Shown here: positions 11,326-22,597 of the stretch, one piece after another
How positions within the stretch are numbered: the first letter of the stretch is position 1
How the letters are laid out: each line of letters opens with the position of its first letter
DNA from: Syncephalastrum monosporum B8922
Lineage: Eukaryota > Mucoromycota > Mucoromycetes > Mucorales > Syncephalastraceae
DNA length: 64,000 nucleotides
Assembly: GCA_000697355.1 (NCBI GenBank)
Contig: JNEN01001256.1
Location: 62,001-126,000 of the forward strand
Direction of reading: 5' to 3'
Program-made: the position numbers and the translations under genes
Notes under the pieces: generated by a model
Databases searched by the model: none
What the model saw: the letters and a program-made list of their open reading frames with translations, nothing else
What the model was told of the DNA's origin: nothing

Positions 11326-12791
11326 ATGACTGTGACAGAGGCGACAAAAACGTTCCCTATCGGGTACTTTTACATTATATCGAAAATGAACGATCTTGTC
11401 CTGGATCTGCGTGGTGATCCAGAACAGGCAGCTGTAAGCCGAATCCGCGTTCGCTAGCGCCTTTCACTCTCTATAATGACGTACATTTTTACTAGGTTGG
11501 CACTAAAGTCGTGATGGCACAGAAGAAACCTGAGTCTCCTGAGAGAGACTCCCAGCTCTGGATTCATCAAAACGGTAATAACAGAAGTGCTGTAACGTTC
11601 TCGTGTTGACAATGGTCTCATGCGGACACTTTTTGCAATAGGCTTCCTTACAAACAAGGCCTCAGGTTTGGTCCTGGATATCAACGCCGCGCAAAGTTTC
11701 CATGGTGAGTGATGCAAACATAAGATTTGAAAGGAGGCTATGCATGCATCCATATGCGTGGAGACTCAAGGAGGTGAGACTATTCGAACTAACACAATCA
11801 TCGCCATCCGAAAAAAAGCTATTTTCACGGGTGAAAAGCGCCTTTATCTGGATGGCATGAAGGAGGAGGATGCGGTATGTAAAATGGGACCTTGGTAAAG
11901 AGGCCAGGTCCTTTTAGCCATTCTGTACCACCACGTTGACTTGCGCCCACGCGAACTCATGCTTCCCGATGAATAGGCCAGTGACCAGCGCTTTGGCTTC
12001 GAAAGTGAGCCTGGCTACATCTACCAGCTATCGGATCCCACTCAGGTGATTGATATTTATCATGAGAATGCCGAGGTGGATGCACGCGTCATGATGTACA
12101 AGCGCAAACACAGCGACGATCCGGAAAAAGACGGCAAGATCAACAAAAAGAACCAGCTCTGGACCGTAGAGCTTGCTGACCCGCCGCGCCAAGTCGATTC
12201 GGACGACGAGGATGAAGATGACAGCAAACGCGCTCGGATGCGAGCCTGGTTCGGCAACTGGCACGGCTGGGGCAAACACCGGCACGAAGCCCTGGATGAA
12301 TCAGGGCTGAGCGAGGCCCACGAGAAGGTGTACAAGGATGAAAAGAAAAAGAAGAAATCTTCGTTGAGGTAAAATGATCAAAATTACACAAAGGACGCTC
12401 TTAGTAGCTTTTCTCTCTTTGCTGACATCGTTTATTTTTCTCTCGTTTTGTCCTAGTTATGAATTGATTGCAGGCGCAGTTGCCTTTGAAGCCGTCCATT
12501 TATGGGAAAAGAAGCAGGAAGAGGAGGGCAAGGATGTTGACAACAAGCTATCGAAAGAGCTTATCGCCGGCTTCGTGGCATCTGAGGTGAGATACACTTG
12601 ATCTATACTAGACGACACGGATACTCTCACAGAAGTCTAATGCCTCCTCTCTCGTCTATTTACAGCTCGCAAAGGTGCTGTCTGATCGTGGCGAGGGCGA
12701 AGAAAGCAAGTCAGACATGAAGACACGTCTTCTTACAAAGATGGCCATCGTGGCTGCCACTAACATGTTCGAGTCCCGTCATGGAAATTGA
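11326..12791 (+). CDS. Beta-trefoil (ricin-B-like) protein fused to a CipC/DUF3759 domain
   Basis: 333 residues from seven exons: 11326-11433, 11496-11574, 11642-11704, 11771-11874, 11977-12368, 12457-12586, 12666-12791 (GT-AG borders). Residues about 9-186 form three trefoil-like repeats, each with a G-x-x-LD-like core (NDLVLDLRG, SGLVLDI, RLYLDG) and a Q-x-W/F element (QLW, QRF, QLW). An acidic linker (about 190-205, DSDDEDEDD) leads to a CipC/DUF3759-like domain: a GWGKHRHEAL start, then two paired helices ELIAGAVAFEA and ELIAGFVASE. CipC-like proteins are small, abundant stress- or antibiotic-responsive fungal proteins of unknown chemistry; the trefoil fold often binds sugars. No signal peptide is visible, so the protein is probably cytoplasmic. 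The start at 11326 is the first ATG of the frame. An acceptor at 11773 instead of 11770 would remove one residue. Confidence 0.85.
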
Positions 12792-12813
12792 AGTGACTTG
12801 ACTGTCTGCCCCA

Positions 12814-12819
12814 AATAAA
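12814..12819 (+). terminator. Poly(A) signal AATAAA of the trefoil/CipC gene
   Basis: AATAAA 23 bp after the stop codon and about 150 bp before the MRP51 start codon. Confidence 0.45.
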
Positions 12820-12969
12820 CTGATAACCGAGACCAGATTTTAAAAAAAAAAAAATACAAAAAGTAACTTGAGATTTTGGGAAATGATTTCGCCGTCACAG
12901 AGGCCGTCAAAAGACAGCTTCGGCCCCACCAAACACAGACAACAACACACATAATAAATAATACACAGC

Positions 12970-13827
12970 ATGGACAAGACATTCGCAGGGCTGCTGCGCA
13001 ATTCACGGCTTGCCAGCTATGATCGCACTATTCCGCAAGTATATAAAACGACGCCCAACATGCGCAAAACGGGCAACTGGGGTCTGAAGCGCAACCTGCC
13101 CACGGTTATCCGTACACCGTACGTCAATGTCGGCGATCTCGATACGGCTGAGCATCAGACACCATGGCAGTCCGGCTGGGATCAGGTCCTGTTTGTACAG
13201 CGGTGGAAGGAGAACTTCCCCAATTCCAAGAAGCCAGTGCCTCGCTCCCAAGAGCCTGAACACAACATTGCAGTCATGACAGCGTCGCAGTTCAAGCGTT
13301 TCCTCAAGCGAGTGAGCAAACAGTCGCCTGAGTTCCAGTCCAAGTTGAAGGCCAAGGAGCTCAACGCTGACCAAGTGTTTGACTTCCTCCATATCACCTT
13401 CCGTACCAGCCCATCCTCGGGTGTGGTCGGTCCCACATACAGCGAACACGAAGTGCCATGGATGTATACCGTTAAGGGCCGCTACTTGAACCCTGTTGCC
13501 GAGTCCTATGCTGTCGGTGTCGCTGGTATAGTGGTGCGAGCACCCAGACGCGCCTCAGAAGATCGTGATCGTTTCCGCGGCGACCGCAGTCTGAAGGATC
13601 TTTACGTCGAATCAGCCTTTATCGACCCTGAAGGTCGACCCGACGTTCAATTACGCGCCCATGTCGAAAAGAACTCTCTGAAAGGTCTTCTCGGCGAGCA
13701 CTACATACGTCCGGAACCCTCTCGCCCGCGCGTCCCCCCGGCCCCCAAGCAAGATGACAACATCCAGGCGAATCCTCTCCACGAAAGCTTGCTCGAGAGG
13801 ATTAGTAACCTCAGCAACAAACAATAA
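12970..13827 (+). CDS. MRP51: Mitochondrial small-subunit ribosomal protein MRP51 (bS1m-like)
   Basis: Single exon, 285 residues. The N-terminal block (FAGLLRNSRLASYDRTIPQ, then WGLKRNLP) matches the Mrp51 family, whose members are mitochondrial small-subunit proteins that help translate mRNAs with particular 5' leaders. A later conserved part contains GRYLNPVAESYAVGVAGIV. The mature protein probably acts in the mitochondrial matrix. The stop at 13827 is only 49 bp from the stop of the convergent RCC1 gene, so the 3' UTRs must overlap. AATAAA overlaps the stop codon itself. Confidence 0.85.
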   Translation: MDKTFAGLLRNSRLASYDRTIPQVYKTTPNMRKTGNWGLKRNLPTVIRTPYVNVGDLDTAEHQTPWQSGWDQVLFVQRWKENFPNSKKPVPRSQEPEHNIAVMTASQFKRFLKRVSKQSPEFQSKLKAKELNADQVFDFLHITFRTSPSSGVVGPTYSEHEVPWMYTVKGRYLNPVAESYAVGVAGIVVRAPRRASEDRDRFRGDRSLKDLYVESAFIDPEGRPDVQLRAHVEKNSLKGLLGEHYIRPEPSRPRVPPAPKQDDNIQANPLHESLLERISNLSNKQ

Positions 13828-13876
13828 ACTTAGAATCATGTCCATTATATATAATGTATATATATGTGTGTGCATA

Positions 13877-15134
13877 CTATGAAGGCATACTCTCAATGAA
13901 TGAGTTCCATCGTCCTGCCGAGCACCGGATCGCCGTGCCTGTATAGACCGTGCATTGTCGGAATACGCTGTCGCCTTCAGGAGGTGCGGGTCGTCCCAGT
14001 TGTCCATACTTGTCTGTAACATCATACGAAAAATTGAGCTTTTGTATAAACCAAATGGGTACCAAACTACTTACTACTGCCGCAGCTCCATGCTCTGCCT
14101 TGATCTATAATAGATCGACAGGTGAACAAAGTTAAAATTCAGGGATGGCATCCACTTACCATCTACGGCAATGGTATGTGCGGAACCGCAGGCGACTTGT
14201 ACTACCGTCACATCGACTGCTTGGCCATTGCTATCCATGAAGGTGGGCAAGCCAATCATAACATCCTCTTCCAGTTGAGATTCATCCCAGCCTAAGCGCC
14301 CGTCCTGTTTCCAACCAAAAGTATAGAGGTCGCCTCCCACAATAACAGCCGAATGGAACGGCCCGCAAGCCACCTGGCGAAGGACGTCTGCTACGCCAAA
14401 GTCGAGTCCGTCAAAAAACTCGATCGGCTGGAACGTCCTCGATGTTTGAGTATGGGAAGGATCTACGCCGAGTTGGCCATAACGATTGCTGCCTCGTGCC
14501 CATATTCGACCATCTTTGGTATAAACAAGTGCATGCGTGGGAGACGCTGCAAGGGATGCCGCGGCAAACGGCAATGAATGGTTCAACCTTAATTGGGTTC
14601 CTTTCTCTAAATCGAGGCACTGGAGTTCATGCTCTTCAAAACGTTTCGCACGTCAATATAGAAGCTTCCAGAAGTAGTTGTGTTCACCAATCTGCAAGGG
14701 TATGTACCTGTAGCAAGAAGCAGCTCATTTGCGTGGTTTTGAATTGCCGCCATAACAACACCTTCCGAAACGAGATCGCATGCCTGGAGTACCGGGTCCA
14801 ACCAATAGCAAGAAATGTTCCCTGCAGGATCGATCGCAGCCATAGCCTGGGTCGATTGTCCTACTATTTGCTTTGGCACAAAAGGGCATGCTTCCGCAAT
14901 TCGCCCTCGAAATGGGTCATGACCCCAGACAATCAGGCGATTGTTGTCTTGTCGAAGCAAAAAGAATGAGTAAATAACGCGAAATTGATTGTTGTGGCTA
15001 CCTGTCAAGATGACAGTCGTTTCCCAGGTTGCCCAGACCACCTTGGCATGTGTTTGATAATGAGCGGACAGTGAAGAGTGAGAAGGGTCTGTCTGAGCGT
15101 ACCCATTAAAACCGAAACTACTCAGCAACGGCAT
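13877..15134 (-). CDS. RCC1-repeat protein (beta-propeller)
   Basis: 337 residues from five exons on the minus strand: 15134-15002, 14947-14708, 14633-14160, 14104-14075, 14013-13877. Repeats carry the RCC1 pattern: SSFGFNGYAQTDPS at the start, IWARGSNRYGQLG, LYTFGWKQDGRLG, and WSCGSNKYGQLGRP built across the exon 4/5 junction. VACGPFHSAVI and VACGSAHTIAV are the paired RCC1 strands. Exon 4 is only 30 nt. The length suits a single seven-bladed propeller with no extra domain, like small RCC1 proteins (for example SERGEF or Ats1-like). Whether it is a Ran exchange factor cannot be decided from sequence alone. Confidence 0.85.
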
Positions 15135-15730
15135 CGATCGGAAAACAACGAGGTGAGTCGTGATGAACAAGGACCTCGCGTGGTCGATTTTGCTCGAAGG
15201 ATCTGGCGCCTTCTGAAAATAAGCTCATTACCGAAAGAAGGTAAGAACATCTTTCCCATATCGGGTGCATTCTTGTGCATACAGCATAGCCTAATGAAAA
15301 ATGCACTAAGAATAAGAGACCAGCGCATTTTAGACATGACATCAAAGGAAGGTTGCTGAAGCTCACCAGCCGCTGCGTGACGTGCTAAATTTTCGAAAAC
15401 TTGTAACCTCCATGGTATGAATATTTATATGCTCGATGCCTCATCGTTTGATTTTGGAAAACAACAGTCCCCCACTTTTCTTCATCATTCCCCCCATTTG
15501 AGAAAAAAAAAGGCAATCCACTGCCAAAAAAGAATCGACCACCAAAAAAAAATAAAAAAAATTCAGATTGCCCGTGTGTTACTTATGAACCGCCGACCTA
15601 AAAGGACTATTACAGCATAAGGCACAATCTTAAACGATTCATTTCTTTCTCTTTCTACTATTCCTTCTGACTTACCTCCCCTTGTGGTTCTACAAGAAAA
15701 TAATCTGCAGCGTCGTGCACACCCATTCTC
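15135..15730. promoter_or_regulatory. Divergent promoter interval RCC1 gene / SAM-HMG gene
   Basis: About 600 bp between divergent start codons. A-rich blocks near 15500-15560 and pyrimidine-rich sequence (15628-15690) precede the plus-strand ATG. No other gene was seen. Confidence 0.35.
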
Positions 15731-18533
15731 ATGACGACGTCTGTACAAACAGCCGCACAAACGTCTCCTACCATCCAGCTCTCTCCACAACCGCAACCAC
15801 AGCCACAACAAACGCCGGTAGCAACCGTTGTAGATGACGATCAGAAGCTGCAGTCACCAGCACAAGAAAACCACCTACCACCAGGTAGCGACGCTACTGC
15901 AGCTATTCTAAATAAGCTTCCACCAGCAGCGACGGATGTTACCAGTCTCTCGACCGCCTCTTCTGACCCAGATACTGCGTCGGATGCAGTAAGTTATGAT
16001 GACCAGGATGAAGGACACCGTGAGGTCAAACAGCTTCTGGAAAGTTGCCGCCTTTTGCAATACCTGAATACCTTGTTGAATGAGGGCTTTGATAGTTTGA
16101 GATCAGTAAGCGACATCTTTCCACTCTATTTTTTATGTACCGTTCTTTGTTTTTGAGTTTGCCCTTCTGATTCCGATCTATAATAGGTGATGGAAGTAAC
16201 CGAGGACGACATGATCGCCATGAAAGTGAAGCGTGGTCATCGTAGGGTACGTGTCGTAGACTAACCAAAAAAGGTTGGCGCGACCAAACTAGCTCGTTGG
16301 TACTGACGTAGTTGCTCCGTAGCTTATCCAGCGTGAGATTGCCACAGTGAAAGGTATTCCCCGGCATCAGCCTCTGGTTATCACAACGATCTCCCGCACA
16401 GGTGAGCGGCGGAAAAGCAAGCTTACATGCTCTTGTCATCGATCCTACAGTTGCTAACTTTGTTCTTTCTTTTTCTTTTTCTTTCTCCTTTTTTCCTTTT
16501 TCCTTTTCCGTATTTTTTTCATATTAGCCTCTGGAGCGGCACGAAACAAAAGCACGTGGACACCCGGCAATGCATCGGATGAAAACAATAGCTCCAGTAG
16601 TGGCAGCGGTGGGACTCGAAGCAACGCAACTAGCGCGAGCAGTCGCAGTAGTGGCACCGCGTCGACGCCAAGCTGCACCAGCGGCAGCAGAAGCGGTACC
16701 GGCGTCGGTGGAAGCACAAGTAACACGAGCTTCAGCTCCACAGGTTTGACCAGCGCGTTCGGCAGCATGAATGCAGGCTCCGCAAACCACAGTTCCAACA
16801 GCAGTGATATGGTATCCGAAGGCCTGCGCGCCTCCACACCTCCCACTTCGACTCCCCCCAGCTCTGCCTCGGTCAAGGGCAAGCAGCCGACCATGCAGCA
16901 GCAGCGTGCAGCCGCCTTCAACCACAATATCAGTACAGAAGCCAAGCCAGTCGGATTACCCAATCAAGCTGCAAGCGGTTCTTCCAATGATGACGACGAG
17001 GAAGATGAAGACGACCTGTACGAAGACAGTACATCGAGTCGCTCTCACAGTGGAACTAGCAAGATGATGATGATGCCACCCAAGCGCCGCTATCGCCGTC
17101 ATCCCAAGCCGGACAAGAACGCGCCTATCAAGCCTCCGTCGGCTTATATCATGTTCTCCAACAGTGCGCGTGCCCAACTCAAGGATCAGAATCTGTCGTT
17201 TGCAGAACTGGCCAAGGTCGTAGGCGACAAATGGAAGAATTTGAGCATGGCAGAAAAGCAGGCGTATGAGCATGCCGCGGCTGAGGCCAAGAACGAATAC
17301 CTTATATCCCTTGAACTCTATCGCAAGACGCCCGAGTACAAAAAATATCAAATCTATCTGAAAGACTTCCGGAGCAAACAGGATGCGGCCAATCGTCTCG
17401 CTGCCAACAGCATTCGCAAGCGATCGAAGACCATCGCTTCGCCAAGCAGGTAAGTTTGATAAGGAGAGATTAGGCCATAATTTTGTTTTATTTTGAGGGG
17501 TTGTTTATTTTTATTCACCCTTCCTTTTCTTTAATATTATAATAGCGGGTCAGTCGCGGATCTAAGCTCGAATGGCAATAGCAATGGAAACGGCAGCTCA
17601 GGCAGCAGCGGGTCTGCTGATGGATTCTATGATAATGGTGGGAACGACAGTAATGAAATTGAGTCGTCGGCGCATCCTCAACGCTCAAGTACCGGAACGC
17701 GACGCCATCAACATCGTCATCAACACAACCGCCGTGACAGCCATCCCCCCATGTCCAACAACAGTGACTTGCCTAATATGCGCTGTGCGAACACTGCAGA
17801 CGGTGACGGTGACGATTCTGTTGTGTGTGATGATGATAACATGGATGGCCTGTCAGCGGATGATACTTACTATCGACTGCAGACTGGTCTTGTACTTGCC
17901 TCTGGTTTTGTCCCGACTGCCAACACCATCAAGTCGCCTCATCATACTGCAAATACCGACCAAGGCTATGGTGGTGAGCAGCCGTCCACTTCTTCGTCGA
18001 CTATGTCGTCTTCCTCCGTCAATGCTCCGTCTATGACAGTGATTCCCCTTAAGATGATCATGACTTCCCAGCAGCCGAGTGCGCCATTGTCACGTCCAGC
18101 AAATGCTGCGACAGGAAAGGAGCGAGGTGGATATGGTGAACACCCTCGTATGGGTGAGTATCAGCTCCTGCTTTCGCAGGGGCTGGACCCTGTGGCGCCT
18201 GGTAACACAAGCGGCAATGCTGTAAATGACGTCATGAACACACCTGAAAATGCTGAGCCAAAAAATGCGACGATTACGGATGCGGCAACCGAACCAGAGG
18301 CGCCAGCAGATGATGCCACCATGAATACCCTTCCTCCTCCAACAACCACCGCTAATAGTGAAGAAGGCACACCAGACACATCCGCTTCCGCTTCCACGGC
18401 AGCCGATAAGGGACAAAATCCCGCCTCCCAAAATATTCCTTCAACACGTTCCATCTCCCCCGGCACGGCTGCTAGCCATAATGAACAACATCCAGGGAAG
18501 CGGTCCAGGTGTTCTTCCTCAAACGACGTTTAA
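15731..18533 (+). CDS. SAM-domain plus HMG-box DNA-binding regulator
   Basis: 807 residues from five exons: 15731-16105, 16187-16246, 16323-16401, 16528-17449, 17546-18533. A sterile alpha motif lies at about residues 97-160 (VKQLLESCRLLQYLNTLL, MEVTEDDMIAMKVK, GHRRLIQREIATVKG). A long Ser/Gly/Thr-rich stretch follows, then an acidic run, a basic PPKRRYRRHP patch and a single HMG box (about 370-440: IKPPSAYIMFSNS, FAELAKVVGDKWKNL, KQAYEHAAAEAKNEY). The C-terminal 330 residues are low complexity, rich in Asn, Ser and acidic residues. The HMG box binds DNA, usually by bending it; the SAM domain implies oligomerisation or a partner. Probably a nuclear transcription regulator; its targets are unknown. 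Introns fall inside the SAM domain but none within the HMG box. Confidence 0.88.
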
Positions 18534-18894
18534 TGCTGCCCTTTGTCTAAACTCTACATTTAATCCTTCCAAATACTTGAAATATTCCCTTCATCTGTTT
18601 ACTGCATAGAGCATCCATTTTTCGGCTTATTTTATTCCTCTAGTTACTGGTCATTTCTTCATTCCCACTCTGTTTTCCCTCTTCACGTCAAGACTTCGCA
18701 TTGATCATACGGTTTCGTTAATTTCATTCTCTTTATTCTCTCCATGTACAGTTGTTTTATTCGTTGCGTATGCAGTATGCCTCAAGGACTGTAAACATAG
18801 TATATGTGATTTATTGGCTAGTTGCGAAAGAGAAAAATAGGTGTTCGTGTTATGAAGTGTGAATTGTAATATATCGCGGACAGAAAGAAAATCA
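18534..18894. other. Convergent 3' flanks
   Basis: 360 bp between the SAM-HMG and NST1 stop codons. AT-rich, with no gene seen; probably two overlapping or abutting 3' UTRs. Confidence 0.4.
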
Positions 18895-21800
18895 TCATGA
18901 CATGCTCCCAAATAAGTGGGCATTACCATTGTTGAGTTGCTGCGATGGATGGGGTGGCTGTTGACCTGGAGGCGGGTGTTGCGGCTGCTGTTGCTGGTGG
19001 GGCTGTTGCTGCTGAGATGGCGGCGGTGGAGGGGCAGGGTGCGAGAGCGGATTAAGTGGCAAAGAGGAAGAAGGGAGCTCAGTTGAGTGGGGTATTCCTG
19101 GAAAGCCGGCCACTGCAGCAGCGCCGGACGAGAGAGAGATGGACGGTGGACTCATACGCGCGCGCATCGCCGTTGTCGGACTTACCAGCCCACCCGTGCC
19201 GTCAAACCAGACCACGCACCCGTGCTGAGCGTGGTTGAGGCATTGGAACCCGCTCATGGGGGACGAGATCACCTCGTACAGTTCCCGAATATCTACCTGC
19301 GCATCGTAGTACATGTCGCACATCATCCGGTGCAGTTGTACTAGGGTATGGAACTGAGACGGGTTGCGGAAGAACTTGGACTGTGTGATCTCATCCAGCT
19401 TGTAATAGGCGTTTCGTGCACGTTCAAGGATGCTCGACGTACGGTCGCCCAAGACATCTCCAAACAGTTTCCCGTGCACATTATCAGATAGAGCAGTGGA
19501 TGCCGTCCAACCGTTCGTCCAGCCCATACCGCCTGCGGCACCGCTCTCCAAAGAAAATCGACGCTCGGGCTTATCCATCCTCACTTCATGCTCGGAGGGA
19601 AGCGCTGGTATATCTAGGGGCGGCGAAATCAGATCTTTTTTCTATCCTCCGCCAATGCTGTACTTACCTCGACCGCGTTCACCAAAGAGGAAGTTGGAGA
19701 AGAAGGAATGTCCGGCATCATGCTCTCCAGCCGTCGCGAGCGGTCGAAGCTGGTGGAAATGAGACGAGCCATCGTCGGCGCTCATTAGGCGGTTGGTGCG
19801 GCCTACCGGACTACCGACGGAGCCTGCTACGGCTGACGTGCGACGCGCACCGGACGGCGGACCGATCGGAGCCACCGAAGGACGCGAGATAGGCTTACTT
19901 GTGTGAAGGCCAGGGACACTGCTGCTGCTGCTACTACTGCTTGCAGCATCGAAAGACGTGGCCATGCGGCCAAAACCGATGGGGAGCATGCCCGCTCGGT
20001 CCATTGGTATAGGTGGCACAGGATGGCCTGCCCGTGTCGGGCTTGTTAGGCTAGGCTCACCACCGAAACGAGACGCCTTGAGGAAATCGCGGTTGAGCGG
20101 AAGCAGCGGATGCGGAGGCTGATGCATGTCCAGCGGCGATGCACGGGCCTCCGCGTTGAGCAACGACGGCGCGCCCTGAGATGATGACGAGGATGTGGCA
20201 GACGAGCCGATCAGCGCATCCATAAGCGACTTTTGACGCGCCATATCTTCGGCGGGCGAAAATGGGCCAGGCACAGGTATCGGGTCCGCGAGATGCGCCC
20301 GCGCGGGCGCCTTTTGCTTGATGGAGGATCCGGGTGAAATGGGCGCCGCTGTCGCTGTCGCTGTCGGTGCGGTCAATGCAGGTGCAGCCGCAGAGGAGGA
20401 CGAGGCGGAAGAGGACGATGGAACGGGTTTCGCAGACTTCGCAGCAGCTTCTTGCTGCATCTTCTTTTCAGCCTTCTCTCGGGCAAGGCGCGTCGCCTCT
20501 TCCGCTTTCCGCTTCGCGGCACGGTCCTTTTCTTCGCGCTCGCGCTGCTCACGCTCCTTGCGCTCGGAGGCTTCACGCTCTAGTCGGGCTTTCTCCTCCT
20601 TCTCCTTGCGCTGGCGCTCTTTCTCAGCTGCCTCTTCCTGCTGTTTGCGCTTACGCTCTTCTTCCCTGCGCTTCTTTTCTTCTTCCTTACGTATCCGCTC
20701 CTCTTCGCGAAGGCGTCGCTCCTCTTCACGTTTCTGTCGCTCTTGCTCGCGCTTCTGACGTTCTGCTTCCAGTTTCTTCTCGCGCTCCAATCTGGCTGCC
20801 TCTTCGTCTGCCTTGCGTTTTGCTTCTTTTGCTAATCGTTCTTCTTCCTTTTGCTTCTTCATTTGTCTATAAAATATAAAAGACCGATGAGTGCAAAAGA
20901 CTCTAACTCCAGTTATGCTTACCGCTTCTTGTCCCTCTTCTTCTCCTTTTCCTTTTGCTTCTTGAGTTCACGCTCGCGTTCCAGACGTTCCTCTTCCTCT
21001 AATTCTTGAATAAGGCGCTGCTGGCGTTCTCTCGCTACCTTCTCGCGGTAAGCTGCCAACACGCGTTGTTCGAACATCCGGGCGGCAAAAATCTGGAACA
21101 TGCGTCGACCTTCTTCCATGCGCTGCTCCTCAGTCCGCGTATCCTGTACCCACGGATCCGGTAAGCTAGATCTGTGCGCGATATCCTTAGAAATATCCAG
21201 GCGTACCTCGTCGTCATCATCATCATAGGCTTCGTCATCCTCTTCATCTCCTTCGTCATAATACTCGTCGGCTTGCTCGAGTACTTCCTCCTCTTTTTGT
21301 ATCCTTCGCTCAGCCAGACGCTCCATCATGTCGAGGAACTTTTTACCGTCGTTCTTGAGCAAATCATCCGCGACGGTGAGGATGCCACCTAACCGCTCTA
21401 ATGTCAGTAAATGTAAAGGCTTGACCTACCGACTTACCCTTGACAGTTAGACTGTTCCCAAAATGAAAATGGTCATTGGATGCATGCGCAAGTTGACTGC
21501 TTGAGTAAGGTATATCGTCGTCATAGGAGCTGCCTTCGCCATCAGATAAAGCGTCTGATTGATCTGATTGACTGCCGACGTCCTCTTCATCTTCATCCTC
21601 ATAGGTACCCTCATAGTCATCCTCTTCGTCTTCCTCATCTTCGTCGTCCTCCTCTTCGTCCAGGACGTTCGGATCGACATAACCATTCTCGTACGAGTCC
21701 ACGTCGTAGGTGGGGGCGGTCAGGCGGTCGACACCATTGTAGAAGCGAGTCTGCTGCTGGTGGTTCGCGTACTGTTCGAGCTCTTCATAGTAGGCATCGT

Positions 21801-22597
21801 AGAGCACCTCGAGTTCGTCTTCGATGGCGGTCCTTCATTATTACGCAAATCGCGTGAGCTTTTTGGGGTTGCAATTTTTTAAGGTTTTGTGTATGGGTGT
21901 ACCTTTTCTTGCCGCATACAGAACAGTTGCAGCTATGCTTTTGCTGCTCCTTCATTTTGCGCAAAACGGCCTCCTTCTCGACCTTGACCAGCGAGCGGCG
22001 TTCTTCTTCGCCGAGCTGCAGCCAAAATTCGCGAATCTTCTGGCGTTCTTCGCTGTTGTTGGTGCTTGACCAAAACTCATCGCCGGTATTCCGCACAGCG
22101 TTGTTTCGGGTATCAACGAGCCAGTGCGACTCGCGCATGCTGGATGCGTCTGAAGACACGTTTTTGGCCTTGCTCTTCTTCTTCTTTTTCCGTTTGGCAG
22201 ACGCTTTAGAGACGACTTCGGAGGGGGTGTCTGTGCAGTCCTGGGTGGGGTTTGGTGTTGGTATGCCTGTATCCTCGGACGTTTTGGAGTTGTCGATGTT
22301 GTCATCATTATTATTAATAGTATTGGTATTGCTGTTGTTGTCGTCGTTGCTAACGTCGTTGCTGTTGCTGTTGTTGAGGATGGCGGCAGCCAATGGCGGT
22401 TTGCCATCCTGCTGGTCGTTGGAGCACTCGAGCAAGTCAGCGTCTTTTTTGCTAAGGTTGGTGTTGTTTGTGGTGCTGTTCCTCTTCTTCCTGGGGATAG
22501 GAGCATCCTCGGCAGGCGTCGTTGGAGGGACACCGCTGCGGATGGTGTACGAGGAAGTCTGCTTTTTTGGGAGGTTCATCGACTTTGTCATTTGCAT
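18895..22597 (-). CDS. NST1: NST1-type stress response protein, coiled-coil rich
   Basis: 1157 residues from five exons on the minus strand: 22597-21903, 21832-21438, 21388-20923, 20866-19668, 19613-18895. The N-terminal part has a Lys-rich patch ([10 protein letters not shown]), the conserved [18 protein letters not shown] block and a CNCSVCGKK motif. The exon 1/2 junction rebuilds [20 protein letters not shown], a hallmark of fungal NST1 proteins. An acidic stretch (about residues 290-340) and the [12 protein letters not shown] segment follow, then a very long Glu/Lys/Arg coiled coil (exons 3-4). The C-terminus is Ser/Pro/Gln-rich. NST1 influences salt tolerance in yeast, and related fungal proteins have been tied to mRNA processing; its molecular role is unclear. 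The start could be 22597 or 22591. Confidence 0.9.

Noticed and set aside
20318..20879. Plus-strand frames of 146 and 181 residues
   Set aside because: Shadows of the Glu/Lys/Arg coiled coil of NST1; only Ser/Arg/Ala-rich low complexity.
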